Assembly (NCBI GenBank): GCA_963757335.1
Contig: CAVWRJ010000003.1
Span: forward strand, 36,514-100,513
From: DASQPA01 sp963757335
Lineage (GTDB): Bacteria > Acidobacteriota > Thermoanaerobaculia > Multivoradales > UBA5704
DNA length: 64,000 nt
Direction of reading: 5' to 3'
The notes below the pieces were generated by a model. That model did not search any database. It was not told the origin of the DNA and saw only the letters and a list, made by a program, of their open reading frames with translations. Positions 1 to 13,400 of the stretch are shown here, in pieces (the first letter of the stretch is position 1; every line of letters begins with the position of its first letter). The translations under genes and the position numbers were made by a program.

Positions 1-3000
1 TGCACCGCGGGCCGCGGGCGGTCGGTGGGCAGCTCCAGGAGCGGCGGCAGCCCGGCGAGCTGCCGCCGCCAGAAGGCGATCTCCTGCTCCAGGACCTCGC
101 CGCTGCAGCCAGGAGCGCTGCCAGACCGCGAAGTCCGCGTACTGTACCGGCAGCTCCGGCAGGGGCGACGGCCGGCCCGCGGCGAGGGCCGGATAGAGCG
201 CGGCGACCTCGCGCACCAGGAGCCCATGGACCAGCCGTCGCTCGCGATGTGGTGCATGGTGAGCACGGACGGCGTGGTCTCCCGCGGCGAGGCGCAGCAG
301 CAGGCCGCGCAGCAGCGGGCTACCGCTGGGCGAGATCGAACGGGCGGCCGGCCTCTTCGCCGGCCAGGGCGAGCGCGCCCGTCCTCGCGCGCGCTCTCCG
401 GCAGCCCCGAGAGGTCGACCACGGGCAGCCGAGGAAGGGCCGGCCGGCTGGATCACCTGCACCGGCGTGCCCTGCGTCGCGCGACGAAGACGGTGCGCAG
501 AGCCTCGTGGCGGCGCACGATCTCGCCGAGGCAGCGGGCCAGCACCGCGGCGTCGAGCGGCCCTTCGACGCGCAGCGCCGCCGCGATGTTGTAGAGCGGG
601 CTCCCCGGCTGGACCTGGTCGATGAACCAGAGCCGCTGCTGGGCGAACGACAGGGGCAGGGTCCCCTCCGCGCGGCACCGGCAGCAGGGGCGGAGCGGGC
701 GGCGCCGCGCCGGTCCCGCAGCGCGTCCGCCTCGACCCGGGCGGCGAGGTCCGCCAGCACCGGCGCCTCGAAGAGGTCGCGCAGCGGCATCTCGACGCCG
801 AAGGCCTGGCGCAGGCGCGACGTCACCTGCGTCGCCAGCAGGGAATGGCCGCCCAGGTCGAAGAAGTGATCGGTCCGCCCCGACCCGTTCGAGCCCGAGG
901 AGATCGGCCCAGATGCCGGCGAGAACCTCTTCGGCCGGCGTGCGCGGCGCCAGATAGCTCCTCCTCGCCGCCGGTCGACTCCGGAGCCGCGTCTTGGCCA
1001 ATAACGCCTTCCGATCCACCTTGCCGTTCGCCGTCAGGGGAAACGCGTCGAGCGTCACGAAGGCGGCCGGCACCATGTAGTCCGGCAGCCGCTCGCGCAG
1101 GGACTGGCGCAGCTCCGCGATCTCGACGTCGCCGACCACATAGGCGACCAGCCGGCGGTCGCCGGGGCGGTCCTCGCGCACCAGCACGAGCCGCCTGGCG
1201 GACTCCGGCCAGCCGCCAGAGCGCCGCCTCGATCTCCCCCAGCTCGATGCGGAAGCCGCGGATCTTCACCTGGTGGTCCAGCCGGCCGAGGTACTCCACG
1301 TCGCCGTTGGGCAGGAAGCGTCCCAGGTCGCCGGACCGGTAGAGCCGCGCTCCTGGCCGGCCGCCGACCGGGTCCGGCACGAAGCGCTCCGCGGTCAGCT
1401 CCGGCCGGCCCAGGTAGCCGCGGGCGAGGCCGGCGCCGCCGACCACCAGCTCGCCCGGCACGCCGATCGGGAGCCGGCTGGAGGCTCCGGTCCATCACGG
1501 CGAGAGAGAGGTCGGGGATGGGCACGCCGATGACGCTCCGCGACCCGCTCCGCGATCCGTCCGGACATCGGCCGCGGACAGCGGCCGATAGGTGACGTGG
1601 ACCGTCGTCTCGGTGATGCCGTACATGTTGACGAGGCGCGGCGCGGTCGTCGCCATGGCGCGCGAACCAGGGCTCCAGGCTCGCCGGGTCGAGAGCCTCG
1701 CCGCCGAAGATCACCAGTCGGAGCGCAGACTCCACGGGTAGATGCGCCTCCGTCCTGCGCGAGCTGGGCGAAGGCCGAAGGGGTCTGGTTGAGCACGGTT
1801 ACCCGCTCGCGGTCCAGCAGGTCCAGGAAGCGCTCGGGCGAGCGGCTGACCTCCCAGGGCACGATCACCAGCCGGCCGCCGTAGAGCAGGGCGCCCCAGA
1901 TCTCCCAGACCGAGAAGTCGAAGGCGTAGGAGTGGAACAGCGTCCAGACGTCGCTGCTCGCCGAAACCGAACCAGCCGTCGGTGGCGTCGAAGAGCCGCG
2001 TGACGTTGGCGTGGGTGATCAGCGTGCCCTTGGGCCGGCCCGTCGAGCCCGAGGTGTAGATCACGTAGGCGAGGCTCGACGCGTCGCCCGAGAGGGCGAG
2101 ATCGCCGTCCGGGAGACTCTCCAGCCGCTCGATCTCCTCGGCCCCCACGACGATCCGGATGTCCGCGTCTTCCTGGACGAAGGCCAGCCGCTCCCGCGGC
2201 GAGGCGGGATCGAGCGGCACGTAGGCCGCGCCGGCCTTGAGCACGCCCAGGATGCCGACCACCAGGTCCACGGAGCGGTCCAGGAGCAGGCCGACGCGGC
2301 TCTCCGGGCCGGCGCCCATGCCGCGCAGCCAGCGGGCCAGCTGATTGGACCGCCGGTCCAGCTCGCCATAGGTAAGCGTCGCCTCGCCGCAGGTCAGGGC
2401 CGGGGCGTCGGGGGTCTGCCGGGCCCGCGCCGCGAAGCGGCCGTGGAGGGTCGAAAGGACGCCGGAGTATCTCCTGCCGGATCCCTCCCCACTCCAGGAG
2501 CTGTTGCCGCTCCGCCTCGCCGAGCAGCGGCAGCTCCGCGGCCCGCAGATCCGGCGCGGCGACCGCCGCCGCGAGCAGCCGCTCGAAGCTCGCGAACAGC
2601 CGGTCGACGGTCGTGGCGTCGAACAGATCGGTGGCGTACTCGACGATGCCTGTGAGCCCGCCGTCCTGCTCCGAGAGGTTGACCGTGAGATCGAACTTCG
2701 CCGTCGTCCCCGCGAGACTCACCGGCCGCAGGCGCAGGTCCTGGACTTCCAGCTTGCCGACGGGAGCGTTCTGCAGGACGAGCACCACCTGGAACAGCGG
2801 GGCGTGGGCGAGGCTCCTTTCCGGCGCCAGCTCCTCGACCAGCTTTTCGAACGGCACCTCCTGGTGCAGATAGGCGGCGAGCGCGGTCTCGCGGGTCCGG
2901 CCGAGCAACTCGCGGAACGTGGGGCGGAACGTGGGATTGCCGGCCCTGCCCCCAGGCAGGTTTCCGGTCCAATCACCCCGCAGCACCAGGGTGTTGACGA

Positions 3001-6000
3001 AGAACCCGATGAGCGGCTCGATCTCCCGGCGGTTGCGGCCGGCCACGGGCGAGCCCACGGCGAGATCGTCCTGGCCGCTGCAGGCGTCCGAGGAGGGTCT
3101 GGAAGCCGGCCAGGAGCACCATGAAGAGGGTCGCTCCCTCGCTCCGGGCGCGGGCCTCCATCCGCCGGGTGAGCCCGGCCGGCAGCCGCACCGGCCGCGT
3201 CGCACCCCGGTAGCTCTGCACCGCGGGCCGCGGGCGGTCGGTGGGCAGCTCGAGAAGCGGCGGGAGGCCGGCGAGATGGCCGCGCCACCAGGCGATCTCG
3301 TCCGCGAGGACCTCGCCTTTGAGCCAGGAGCGCTGCCAGACCGCGAAATCCGCGTACTGCACCGGCAGCTCCGGCAAAGGCGAAGGCCGGCCCGCGGCGA
3401 AGCTCAGGTAGAGCGCCGCCACCTCGCGGACCAGGACTCCCTGGGACCAGCCGTCGCTCGCGATGTGGTGCATCGTCAGCACGAGGGTGTGGTCTCCTGA
3501 GGCGAGGCGGAGCAGCAGGCCGCGGAGGAGCGGGCTACCGTTGGGATCGTTGAGATTGCCGAGGTCGAACGGCCGGCCGGCCTCCGCTGCTGCCAGGGCG
3601 CGCGCCCGCTCCTCGCGCGTGCTCTCCGGCAGAGCCGAGAGATCCACCATAGGAAGGAGGAAGGGTAGGGCCGGCTGGATCACCTGCACCGGCGCGCCCT
3701 CTCGCGTGGCGAAGACGGTTCGCAGCGCCTCGTGTCGGCGCACGACCTCGCCGAGGCAGCGGGAGAGCACCGCGGCGTCGAGCGGCCCTTCGACGCGGAG
3801 CGCCGCCGGAATGTTGTAGAGCGGGCTCCCCGGTTCCAGCTGATCGATGAGCCAGAGGCGCTGCTGGGCGAAGGACAGAGGCAGGTCCCCCTCGCGCGAC
3901 ACCGGGGTGAGGGGTGGGGCGAGCTCCCGCACGCCAGAGCGCCGGGCCGCCTCGACCCGGGAGGCCAAGTCCGAGAGCACCGGGTGCACGAACAGGTCGC
4001 GGAGCGGCAGCTCGACGCCGAAGGCCTCGCGGAGGCGCGACATCACCTGCGTTGCCAGGAGGGAGTGACCACCGAGGTCGAAGAAGTGGTCGTCCGCCCC
4101 GACCCGATCGAGACTGAGCACCTCGGCCCAGATGCCGGCGAGAACTTCCTCGACCGGCGTGCGCGGCGCGAGATACCCCTCCTCGGAGACCGGCTGCTCC
4201 GGCACTGGCAGGGCTTGGCGGTCCACCTTGCCGTTGACCGTGAGCGGCAGGGAGGAAAGCTCGACGATCGCCGCGGGCAGGAGCGGCTCGGGGAGCTTGC
4301 GCTTCAACGCCTCGCGCAGGGCTCCGGCCCCCGGACCGCCCACCACGTAGGCGGCGAGCCGCCGGTCCCCGGGCACGTCCTCGCGCACGATCACCACCGC
4401 CTCGCGCACCCCCGGCTCGGCGGCGAGCGCCGCCTCGATCTCCCCCAGCTCGATGCGGAAGCCGCGGATCTTGACCTGGTGGTCGATCCGCCCCAGGTAC
4501 TCGACATCGCCGTCCGGCAGCCGCCGCACCAGGTCGCCCGAGAGATAGAGTCGCGACCCCGGCTCGCCCCACGGATCGGGCACGAAGCGCTCGGCCGTCA
4601 GCTCCGAACGGTTGAGATACCCGCGGGCGAGACCTGGCCCAGAGACACAGAGCTCCCCGGGCACTCCCACCGGCTGCGGCCTGAGGCCGCGGTCGAGCAC
4701 CCGCACATCCAAGTCCGGGATCGCCCGGCCGATCACGCTCCCGCCCCCACCCCCTCCGATCACGTCTTCCATCGACAGCGGCCGGTAGGTTACGTGCACG
4801 GTCGTCTCGGTGATCCCGTACATGTTGACCAGCCGCGGCCTCGCGGTCCCGTGCCGCTCGACCCAGGGCCGGAGCGACTGGATCTCGAGCGCCTCGCCGC
4901 CGAAGATCACCAGCCGGAGCGAGAGCTCCTGACCTGCCCCTGCCTCCATTTCCGCACGCTCTTGGGCCCGCATCAACTGGCGGAAGGCCGAGGGGGTCTG
5001 GTTGAGCACCGTCACCCCCTCCTGGCCGAGAAGCTCGTAGAAGCGCTCCGGCGAGCGGCTCACCCAGTACGGCACGACGATCAGGCTCCCGCCGTAGGCC
5101 AACGCGCCCCACATTTCCCAGACCGAGAAGTCGAAGGCGAAGGAGTGGAAGAGGGTCCAGACGTCTTGCGGCCCGAAGCCGAACCAGGGCTCGGTCGCCC
5201 GGAGCAGCCGGGCCACGTTGCCGTGGTGGATCAAGACCCCGCGTGGCCTGCCGGTCGAGCCCGAGGTGTAGATCACGTAGGCCAGGTTCTCCGGCCCCGC
5301 ACCGCTCACGACGGGCCCGTCGGCGATCTCCTCGCGCTCCTCGTCCAGGTAGAGCTGCGCGGCGGTCGAGCCCGCGAGCGCCGGGGCGACCTCGCTCCGG
5401 GTGGTGACGACGACCAGGGCCGCGGAATCGGCGAGCAGGTACTGGAGGCGCTCCTGTGGATAAGCGGGATCGAGCGGCAGGTAGGCGCCGCCGGCCTTGA
5501 GCACGCCGAGGATCGCCACCACCAGCTCGAGCGAGCGTTCGAGGCAGACCCCCACCACCACCTCCGGCCCCACCCCGAGGGCCTGGAGACGGCGGGCCAG
5601 GCGGTTCGCCCGCCGGTCGAGCTCGCCATAGGTCAGGCTTAGGACCCCCATGACGACCGCCGGAGCCCGCGGCGCGCGTCGGGCCTGGGCCGTGAAGAGC
5701 TCGTGCAGGCAGACCTCTGTCTCCGCCGCCGTCTCCGCCGTCGCCGGCTCGGTCGCGGCCCACTCGGCGAGGAGCTGATGCCGTTCGCCAGCGGAGAGGA
5801 GCGGCATCTCGTCGACGAAAAGCCCCGGCTCTCGCGCCGCCGTGGCGAGAAGGGTCTCAAGGTGCCCCGCCATCCGCAGCACGGTCGAGCGGTCGAAGAG
5901 GTCGGTGCGGTAGTCCAGCTGGCAGGCGAGGCCGCCTTCCTCCTCCCGCACGGTCAGGATGAGGTCGAACTGCACCGTCGCCGGCGCCACCTCGACCGGC

Positions 6001-9000
6001 CGCCAGGTAAGGCCCGCGAGCGACAGGGTCGCGCGCGGCATGTTGTGCAGGTTCAAGACCACCTGGAAGAGCGGCTCAAAGGCGAGGCTCCGCTCCGGCT
6101 TGAGGGCCTCGACCAGCAACTCGAACGGCACCTCCTGGTGGGCGTAGGCCGCGAGCACCCCCTGCCGCACGCGGCCGAGGAGGGCGCCGAAGCCCGGCCC
6201 CCCCGAGAGCCCCCCCGAGAGGTCCCCCGAGAGATCCAGCCGCAGCACCAGAGTGTTGAGGAAGAACCCGATCAGCTCCTCGACCTCGCGCCGGGTGCGG
6301 CCGGCGATCGGCGTGCCGACCGAGACGTCGCGCTGCCCCGAGTAGCGCGCGAGGAGGCTCGACCAGGCGGCGAGAAGGGTCATGAAGAGGGTCGCCCCTT
6401 GGCGCCGGGAGAGCGCGCGGAGGGCTCGGGCGAGATCGCCCGGCAGCGCGAAGGGCTCGCCCCGGCCGCGGAAGCTCTGGACCGGCGGTCGTGGCCGGTC
6501 CGTGGGCAGCGTGAGGAGCGGCGGCGCTCCGGCGAGCTGGCGGCGCCACCAGGCGAGCTCCTGCTCCAGGACCTCGCCGGACAGCCAGGAGCGCTGCCAG
6601 ACCGCGAAATCCTTGTACTGCACCGGCAGCTCCGGCAGGGGCGACGGCCGGCGCGCGGCACCCTCGGACAGGGCCGGATACAGCGCCGCCACCTCGCGCA
6701 CCAGAACGCCGATCGACCAGCCGTCGCCCGCGATGTGGTGGAGGGTGAGGAGGACCGCGTGATCCCGCTCCGTCATGCGGAGCAGCAGACAGCGCAGGAG
6801 CGGGCCACCGTTCAAGTTCTGGAGGTCGAACGGCCGGCCGGCCTCCTCTCCGGCCAGGGCCTCTGCCAGCGCCTCGCGCGCGCTCTCCGGCAGCCCTGAT
6901 AGATCGACGACCGCCAGATCGAAGGGCCCGGCCGGCTGGACCACCTGCGCCGGCCCGCCCGCCCGCCTGGCGAAGACGGTGCGCAGGGCCTCGTGGCGCC
7001 GCAGGATCTCGCCGAGCGTGGCGGCCAGGACGGCGGAGTCGAGCGGCCCTTCAACCCTCAGGGCCGCCGGAATGTTGTAACGCGGGCTTCCCGGTTCGAG
7101 CTGGTCGATGAGCCAGAGCCGCTCCTGGCCGAACGACAGGGGCAGGGCCCGATCTTGCGATCCTTTCGACATCGGCACGAGAGGGGGCGCGGCGGCGGGC
7201 TTGCCGGAGCCGAGCGCCGCCTCGACCCGGACGGCGAGGTCCGAAAGCCTCGGGGCCGCGAAGAGCTCGTGGAGCGGCAGCTCGACGCCTAAGGCCTCGC
7301 GCAGGCGCGACGTCACCCGGGTGGCGAGGAGCGAATGGCCGCCCAGGTCGAAGAAGCTGTCCTCCGCCCCGACCCGTTCGAGCCCGAGGAGCTCGGCCCA
7401 GATGCCGGCGAGGATCTCCTCGACCGGCGTGCGCGGTGCCGTGTACCCCTCCTCGCCGCCCTGCCGGTCGGGAGCGGGGAGGGCCTTCCGGTCCACCTTG
7501 CCGTTGGCGGTCTTCGGCAACGTTTCGAGCGTCACGAAGGCGGCCGGCACCATGTAGTCCGGCAGCCGCTCGCGGAGGGACCGGCGGAGCTCCGAAACCT
7601 CGATGTCGCCGGCATCGCCGGCATGGCCGGCAGGTCCGACGACATAGACGACATAGGCGACCAGCCGCCGGTCTCCCGGTCGATCCTCGCGCGCCAGCAC
7701 GGCCGCCTCGCGAACCCCGGGCGATGCCGCGAGAGCGGCCTCGATCTCGCCCAGCTCGATACGGAAACCGCGGAGCTTCAGCTGGTGGTCCCGCCGGCCG
7801 CGGAATTCGCGGCTGCCGTCGGCCCGCAGGCGTACGCGGTCGCCGGTCGCGTAGAGGCGCTCTCCCGCCCCCCCGAAAGGGTCGGGCACGAAGCGCTCGG
7901 CGGTCAGGTCCGGCCGGTTCAGATAGCCGCGCGCGAGGCCCAGGCCGCCCACGAAGAGCTCCCCCTCCACCCCCACCGGCACCGGGGCGAGGCGTTCGTC
8001 CAGGACGTGGGCGAGGGTATTGGCGATCGGCCGGCCGATGGGCACGCTCTCCCCTGGCCGGGGCGGCGCGGCCAGCCGGTGGCAGCAGGTGAAAGTGGTG
8101 CCCTCGGTGGGACCGTAGCCGTCGATCAGAGTGAGACCGGGATGGCGCGTGAGGACCCGGCGGGCGTGCTCGGGCGAGACTACGTCGCCCCCGGTCAGCA
8201 GCTGGGAGAGCGGCAGGAGGCCCTCCGGGCAGCGGTCCGCCATCTCGTGGAAGAGGCCGGCGGTGAGCCAGGCCGAGGTGACGCGGTGGTCCGCGAGGAC
8301 CCGCGCCAGCTCGTCTAGCGAGCCGATGCGGCCGGGATAGAGGACCAGCCGGCCGCCGTTCAAGAGCGGGGCCCAGAGCTCCAGGGTCGAGGCGTCGAAG
8401 GAGACCGGGGCGGCCTGGAGCCAGGTCTGGGCCGGCCCGAGGTCCGCGTGGCCGGCGCCGCGCACCAGCCGGAGCACGTTCCGGTGGGTGACCGCGACCC
8501 CCTTGGGGGTGCCCGTCGAGCCCGAGGTGTAGAGGACGTAGGCCAGGGCCGCGGCCGGGACCCGCGGCAGGGGAACCTCGGAGTCGCTCTCGTCTCCCGG
8601 GCCGTCCGGGAGGACGAGCCGCACCCCCGGCGGCAGCGTGAACGGCGGCGCCTCCCGGGCGAGGAGGAGAGAGGCGCCCGCGTCGCGGAGCACCCAGGCC
8701 AGGCGCTCCGGCGGATCGGCGGGATCGAGCGGCAGGTAGGCCCCGCCGGCCTCCAGGATGCCCAGGAGATGGGCGACGAGGTCCAGGGAGCGCTCGGCGA
8801 GGACCGCCACCCGCTCCTCCGGCCGGAGGCCGCGGGCCGCGAGGAGGCGGGCGACCCGCCCGGCCCGCCGCGCGAGCTCGTCCCAGGTCAGGCTCTCTCC
8901 GGCCCGCTCGACGGCGACGGCATCGGGCCGCAGCCGGACCTCCCCGGCGAAGAGACCGTGGAGGGTCTCCTCCGACGGGAAGGGGGCCGCGGTGTCGCTC

Positions 9001-10406
9001 CACTCCCGGAGGAGCTGGTGCCGCTCGGCCGCGCCTAAGAGCGGCAGCTCCGCGAGCGGCCGGTCCGCGGCTCCCGGCTCCGCCATACCGGCGGAGAGGA
9101 CGGCGAAGTGCTGGAGCAGGCGCCGTGCCGCGTCCTCGGCCACACGGGCGCGATCCGACCGCAGGTGAACGGAGAGCCGGTCCCCCGCCGTGAGGACCAG
9201 GGTCAAGGGGTAGTGGGTGCTCTCGTAGGTCCGCAAATCGCGGATCCGGACGCCGTCCATGCCGCCGGCGCCGCCGTCTGTGGCGTCGGGATAGTTCTCG
9301 AAGACGTAGAGCGCCTCGAAGAGCGGCGAGCCGGCGGGCACCTCGCTCCAGCGCTGGATTAGGGAGAGCGGGGTGTGCTCGAGCTCCTGCCGGGCGAGCT
9401 GGCTCTCCTGGAGGCGCCGCAGCCAGGGGACCAGTGGCTCGTCACCGTTCACCCGCACCCGCGCCGGCAGGGTGTTGACGAACATGCCGACCATGTTGAG
9501 GGCGCCGGGGAGGGTGGGTGGGCGGCCGGAGACCACGGTGCCGAAGACCGCTTCTTCCTCGCCGCTGTAGCGGGCGAGGAGGACGGCCCAGGCGCCCAGG
9601 GTGACCGTCTGGAGGGTCAGGTTGTGCCGCGCCGAAAAGGCCTGGAGCGCCGCCGTGGCCTCGCGGGAGAGAAGGATCTCGTGCTCGGCATCGGCGACAT
9701 TGGCGGCATTGCCGGCAGTGCCGCCAATACCGGCCGCTCCCTCCGCCCGGGTGCGCGGGCCGAGGATGCCGGGAGAAGGGGGCGCGGTGAGCCCGGCGAG
9801 CTCCCGGCGCCAGAACGGCTCCGCCTTCACCTTGTCCTGCTTCTCGAGCCAGACCACATAGTCGCTGAACGGCCGGACCGGCGGGAAGGTCGGCGATGTG
9901 GGCTGCCGGCCCTCAGAGAGGGCCGCGTGGAGGGCCACCAGCTCCCGGAGCAGGAGGGGGAGCGACCAGCCGTCCAGGAGCAGGTGATGGAAGGTCCAGA
10001 TGAGCTTTAGCCCGGAGTCGAGCCGGAGGAGGGAGAAGCGCAGGAGCGGCGCCTTGGAGAGGGGGAGAGGCGTGTGCCGGTCGCTCTGCCGCTGCTCTTC
10101 AGAGCGGCGCTGCTGCTCCTCCGCCGGGAGGCCGCGCCAGTCGAGCTCCTGCCAGGGGAGGGAGACCTGCTTCCGGACGGCCTGGAGCGGCTCCTCGAGC
10201 CCATCCCAGAGGAAAGACGTGCGCAGCACCGCGTGGCGCTTCACGAGCGTCTCCCAGGCCTGCCGGAAGAGCCGGGTGTCGAGGTCCGCCGGCAGGGTGC
10301 AGGTGACCTGGTTGACATAGACCCCGGACTGGGGAGCCATCAGGCTATGGAACAGCATGCCGCTCTGGAGCGGCGTCAGGGGATAGATATCTTCGACGTT
10401 CTTCAT
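1..10406 (-). CDS. NRPS, C-A(Val)-PCP-C-A(Thr)-PCP-C-A(Thr)-PCP-C..., partial at left edge
   Basis: Elongating NRPS that continues the FAAL-started line 12 nt upstream. The ATG at 10406 opens on a condensation (C) domain (residues about 5-440, HHLLLDG), typical of a DCL domain accepting a D-residue from the preceding epimerase. Next come A1 (about nt 8960-7480; pocket DALWLGGTFK, Val-like), PCP1 (GGHSLL near 7340), C2 (HHIAGDG), A2 (about 5705-4180; DFWNIGMVHK, the threonine code), PCP2 (near 4055) and C3 (HHIASDG). An apparent extra base near 3087 ends this frame, but the same C3 continues in another. A3 (2400-1000, same Thr pocket), PCP3 (near 860) and the start of C4 (660-1) follow with at least seven further frameshifts. 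Motifs on both sides of each shift are intact, so consensus errors are likelier than a pseudogene. The gene leaves the window, and no release domain is seen. Pocket codes were read by eye. Confidence 0.9.
7611..7662. repeat. 9-bp tandem repeat in A-domain loop
   Basis: About five imperfect 9-bp units (GGCATCGCC, GGCATGGCC, GGCAGGTCC, GACGACATA twice). They encode the extra loop VVYVVGPAGHAGDAGDIEV in the C-terminal part of the Val A-domain. The frame is preserved. Confidence 0.5.
9687..9731. repeat. 9-bp tandem repeat inside C domain
   Basis: Five 9-bp units (GGCATCGGC, GACATTGGC, GGCATTGCC, GGCAGTGCC, GCCAATACC). They encode an Ala/Gly-rich insertion (GIGGTAGNAANVADA) in a surface loop of the first C domain. 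Confidence 0.5.
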
Positions 10407-10418
10407 AATGTTTCAGGT

Positions 10419-13400
10419 TCAATCGGACTCGGCGAGCAGGGCCGCCACCCGGGCGAAGCTCGCGGTGTCGAGCCGGGCCTTGGCGAAGTCGGAGGGCGTG
10501 AAGACCTCCTCGCTCTCCCGGCTCTGGTCGATCAGCTCGCGTAAGGCGTCGGCATAGGCCGCGGCCAGCCGCTCCGCGGTCGTCCGGCGATACCTCCGCG
10601 TGCCATAAGTCAGGGTGATGCGGAGCCGGCCCTCGGCGACGATGCCGACGATCTCCAGCCGGTAGGGGCGGTGGGCGCGTGGGCTCCGGTTCGGGCCGGC
10701 GCCGGTCGTGGAGGCCCGGAAGAGGGAGCCTTCTTGGGAGGCGATATCGGCGCTATCGACGATATCGGCGACATGGGCCTGGCCCAGGTAGTTGAAGAGG
10801 ATTTCGGCCGGCGGCGCCGCGGCCAGGAGGCGGGCCGCCTCGGGGTTGCCCCAGCGCAGCAGGCCGTAGCCGATGCCGCGCTCGGGCACGGCGCGCAGGC
10901 GCTCCTTGGCGGCGAGGAGGGCCGCGCCGGGATCTTCGTCGCCCCCGGTGAGGAGCACCGGGTAGAGCGAGGTGAACCAGCCCACGGTCCGTGAGACGTC
11001 GAGGTCGTCGAAGAGCGGCTCGCGGCCATGGCCTTCCAGGTCCACTCGGAGAAGCGGGGAGCCGGTCCAGCCTGAAAAGGCGCGCACCAGGGCGGAGAGG
11101 AGCGCCTCGTCGATGCGGTTGTGGTAGACCGCCGGCAGGCTCTGGAGGAGATCCGTGGTCTCGTCGGCGCCGAGCTCCAAGGAGACCGTCGCCTCCTCGC
11201 CCACGAGGCCGCCACCTTCGACGGCGCCGTCCAGGGGGAAGTCCACCGGCAGGGTGGGCACGGAGGCCCAGGCCGTCTGGCGCCAGAAGTCCAGCTCCTG
11301 GGTGAGCGCGTCGGAGCCAACATGCCCGGTGAGGCGGCGGGCCCACTCCTGGAACGAGGTGGTTTTGGGTGGAAGGGTAAGGCGCAGGCCGCGCGCGGCC
11401 TGATGGTAGGCCCCCTCCAGGTCTTCAACCAGGACCCGCCAGGAGACCCCGTCCACCACCAGGTGGTGGGCGACCCAGAGGAGCCGCGAGGTCGGGCCGT
11501 CGAGGTTCACGAGGCACAGGCGAGTGAGCGGTCCGGCCGCGAGGTCGAAGCCCGCCTGGAGCGCCGCGGCAGTCGCGTCGAAGGCCGCCCGCCGGCGCGG
11601 CGCCGGCAGGGCCGAGAGGTCCACCTGGTGGAAGGGCGTGACCGGCTCGGCCGGCGCGTTCTCCTGCCGCCAGCCGCCGGTGTTGGGTGCGAAGCGGGGT
11701 GCGAAGCGCATCCGCAGGGCGTCGTGGTGCTCGACGATCGCGGCCATGGCGCGCGTGAGGGCGGCGGGGGAGAGAGGCTCGCGCGGCTCCAGGAGGAGGG
11801 CCTGGTTAAAGTGGCGGGGTGCCGCGAAATCCTGGGCGAAGAACCAGTGCTGGATCGGGGTGAGCGGCACCTCGCCCGCGACCGGCCCCTGCCCGATGCC
11901 GGCGATGCCGGCGGTGCCGGCGGTGCCGGCGGCAGGGCCCGCGCCCGCGGTCACCGTGGCATGGAGGGCGAGCCCGGCCACGGTCGGATGCGCGAAGAGC
12001 TGCCGCATGGTGAAGAGGAGGCCGGCCTGGCGGGCCCGGGAGACGATCTGGACCGAGAGGATCGAATCGCCGCCGAGCGCGAAGAAGTTGTCGTCCACCC
12101 CGACCCGCGGCAGGTGGAGGACCTGCGCCCAGACCGCCGCCAGGATCTCCTCCTCGCGGGTGCGCGGCGCCACGTGACCCTCGCGCGCACCGGGCTCTTC
12201 CGGCGCCGCGTCCTGAGCCAATAACGCCTTCCGGTCCACCTTGCCGTTGGCGGTCCGAGGCAGCGCCGGGAGGGTGACGAAAGCGGCGGGCACCATCGCC
12301 TCCGGCAGCCGCTCCCGCAGGGCCTGGCGGAGCGATTCGGTGGAGCCGTCTCCCACCACGTAGGCGATCAGCCGCTTCTCGCGAGCTGCTACGACCGCCT
12401 CGCGGACTTGAGGCAGGGCGAGGAGAGCCGCCTCGATCTCCCCCGGCTCGATGCGCACGCCGCGGATTTTCACCTGGTGGTCCAGCCGGCCGAGGAACTC
12501 GAGGGCGCCGTCGGGCCGCCGCCGCGCCAGGTCGCCGGTGCGGTAGACGCGCCCGCCGGGCTCGGTCCCCTGCGGGTCGGGCAGGAAGCGCCCGGCCGTC
12601 AGGTCCGGACGCTCGATGTAGCCGCGCGCGAGGCTGACCCCGGCGATGAACAGCTCGCCCGGCACGCCCACCGGCACCTCCCGGAGGCCGTGATCGAGCA
12701 GGTGGATGCGGGTATTGGCGATCGGCCGGCCGATGGGGATCCCACCCTCCCGGTCCGCCTCTCCGCAGACCCAGGAGGTGACGTCCACCGCGGCCTCGGT
12801 AGGGCCGTAGAGGTTGTGCAGCCGGGCACCGCGCAGGGTGCCGAGCCGGGAGGCGAAGCGCCGGGCGAGCTCGGTGGACAGAGCCTCGCCGCTGCACACC
12901 ACGTCGCGCAGGGTGCGGCACTCTCCCGCCCCGGGCTCCTCCAGGAAGAGCTGCAGCATGGAGGGGACGAAGTGGAGGACCGTGATCTCCTCCTGGGGGA
13001 CGAGGCGGGCCAGGTAGGCGTTTTCGCGGTGCCCACCGGGTCGGGCCACCACCAGGCAGGCGCCGGTCATCAGGGGCCAGAACAGCTCCCAGACCGAGAC
13101 GTCGAAGCTCGTGGGGGTCTTCTGGAGCACCCGGTCCTCGGCGGAGAGCAGGAAGGCGTCCTGCATCCAGAGCAGGCGGTTGACGATGGCGCGGTGGGAG
13201 ATCACGGCTCCCTTGGGTTTACCCGTGGAGCCGGAGGTGTAGAGCACGTAGGCCGGATGGTCGGGGGCGACCGGCACGGCGAGCGGGCCGGCGGCGAGAT
13301 CCCCGTCCAGGGTCTCGCCAGGCTCCAGGAAGAGGAGACGGCTCTCGGCTTCTGCCAGGCGGTCGGCCAGGGCGGGGCGGGTGACGATCCGCTGCGGGCG

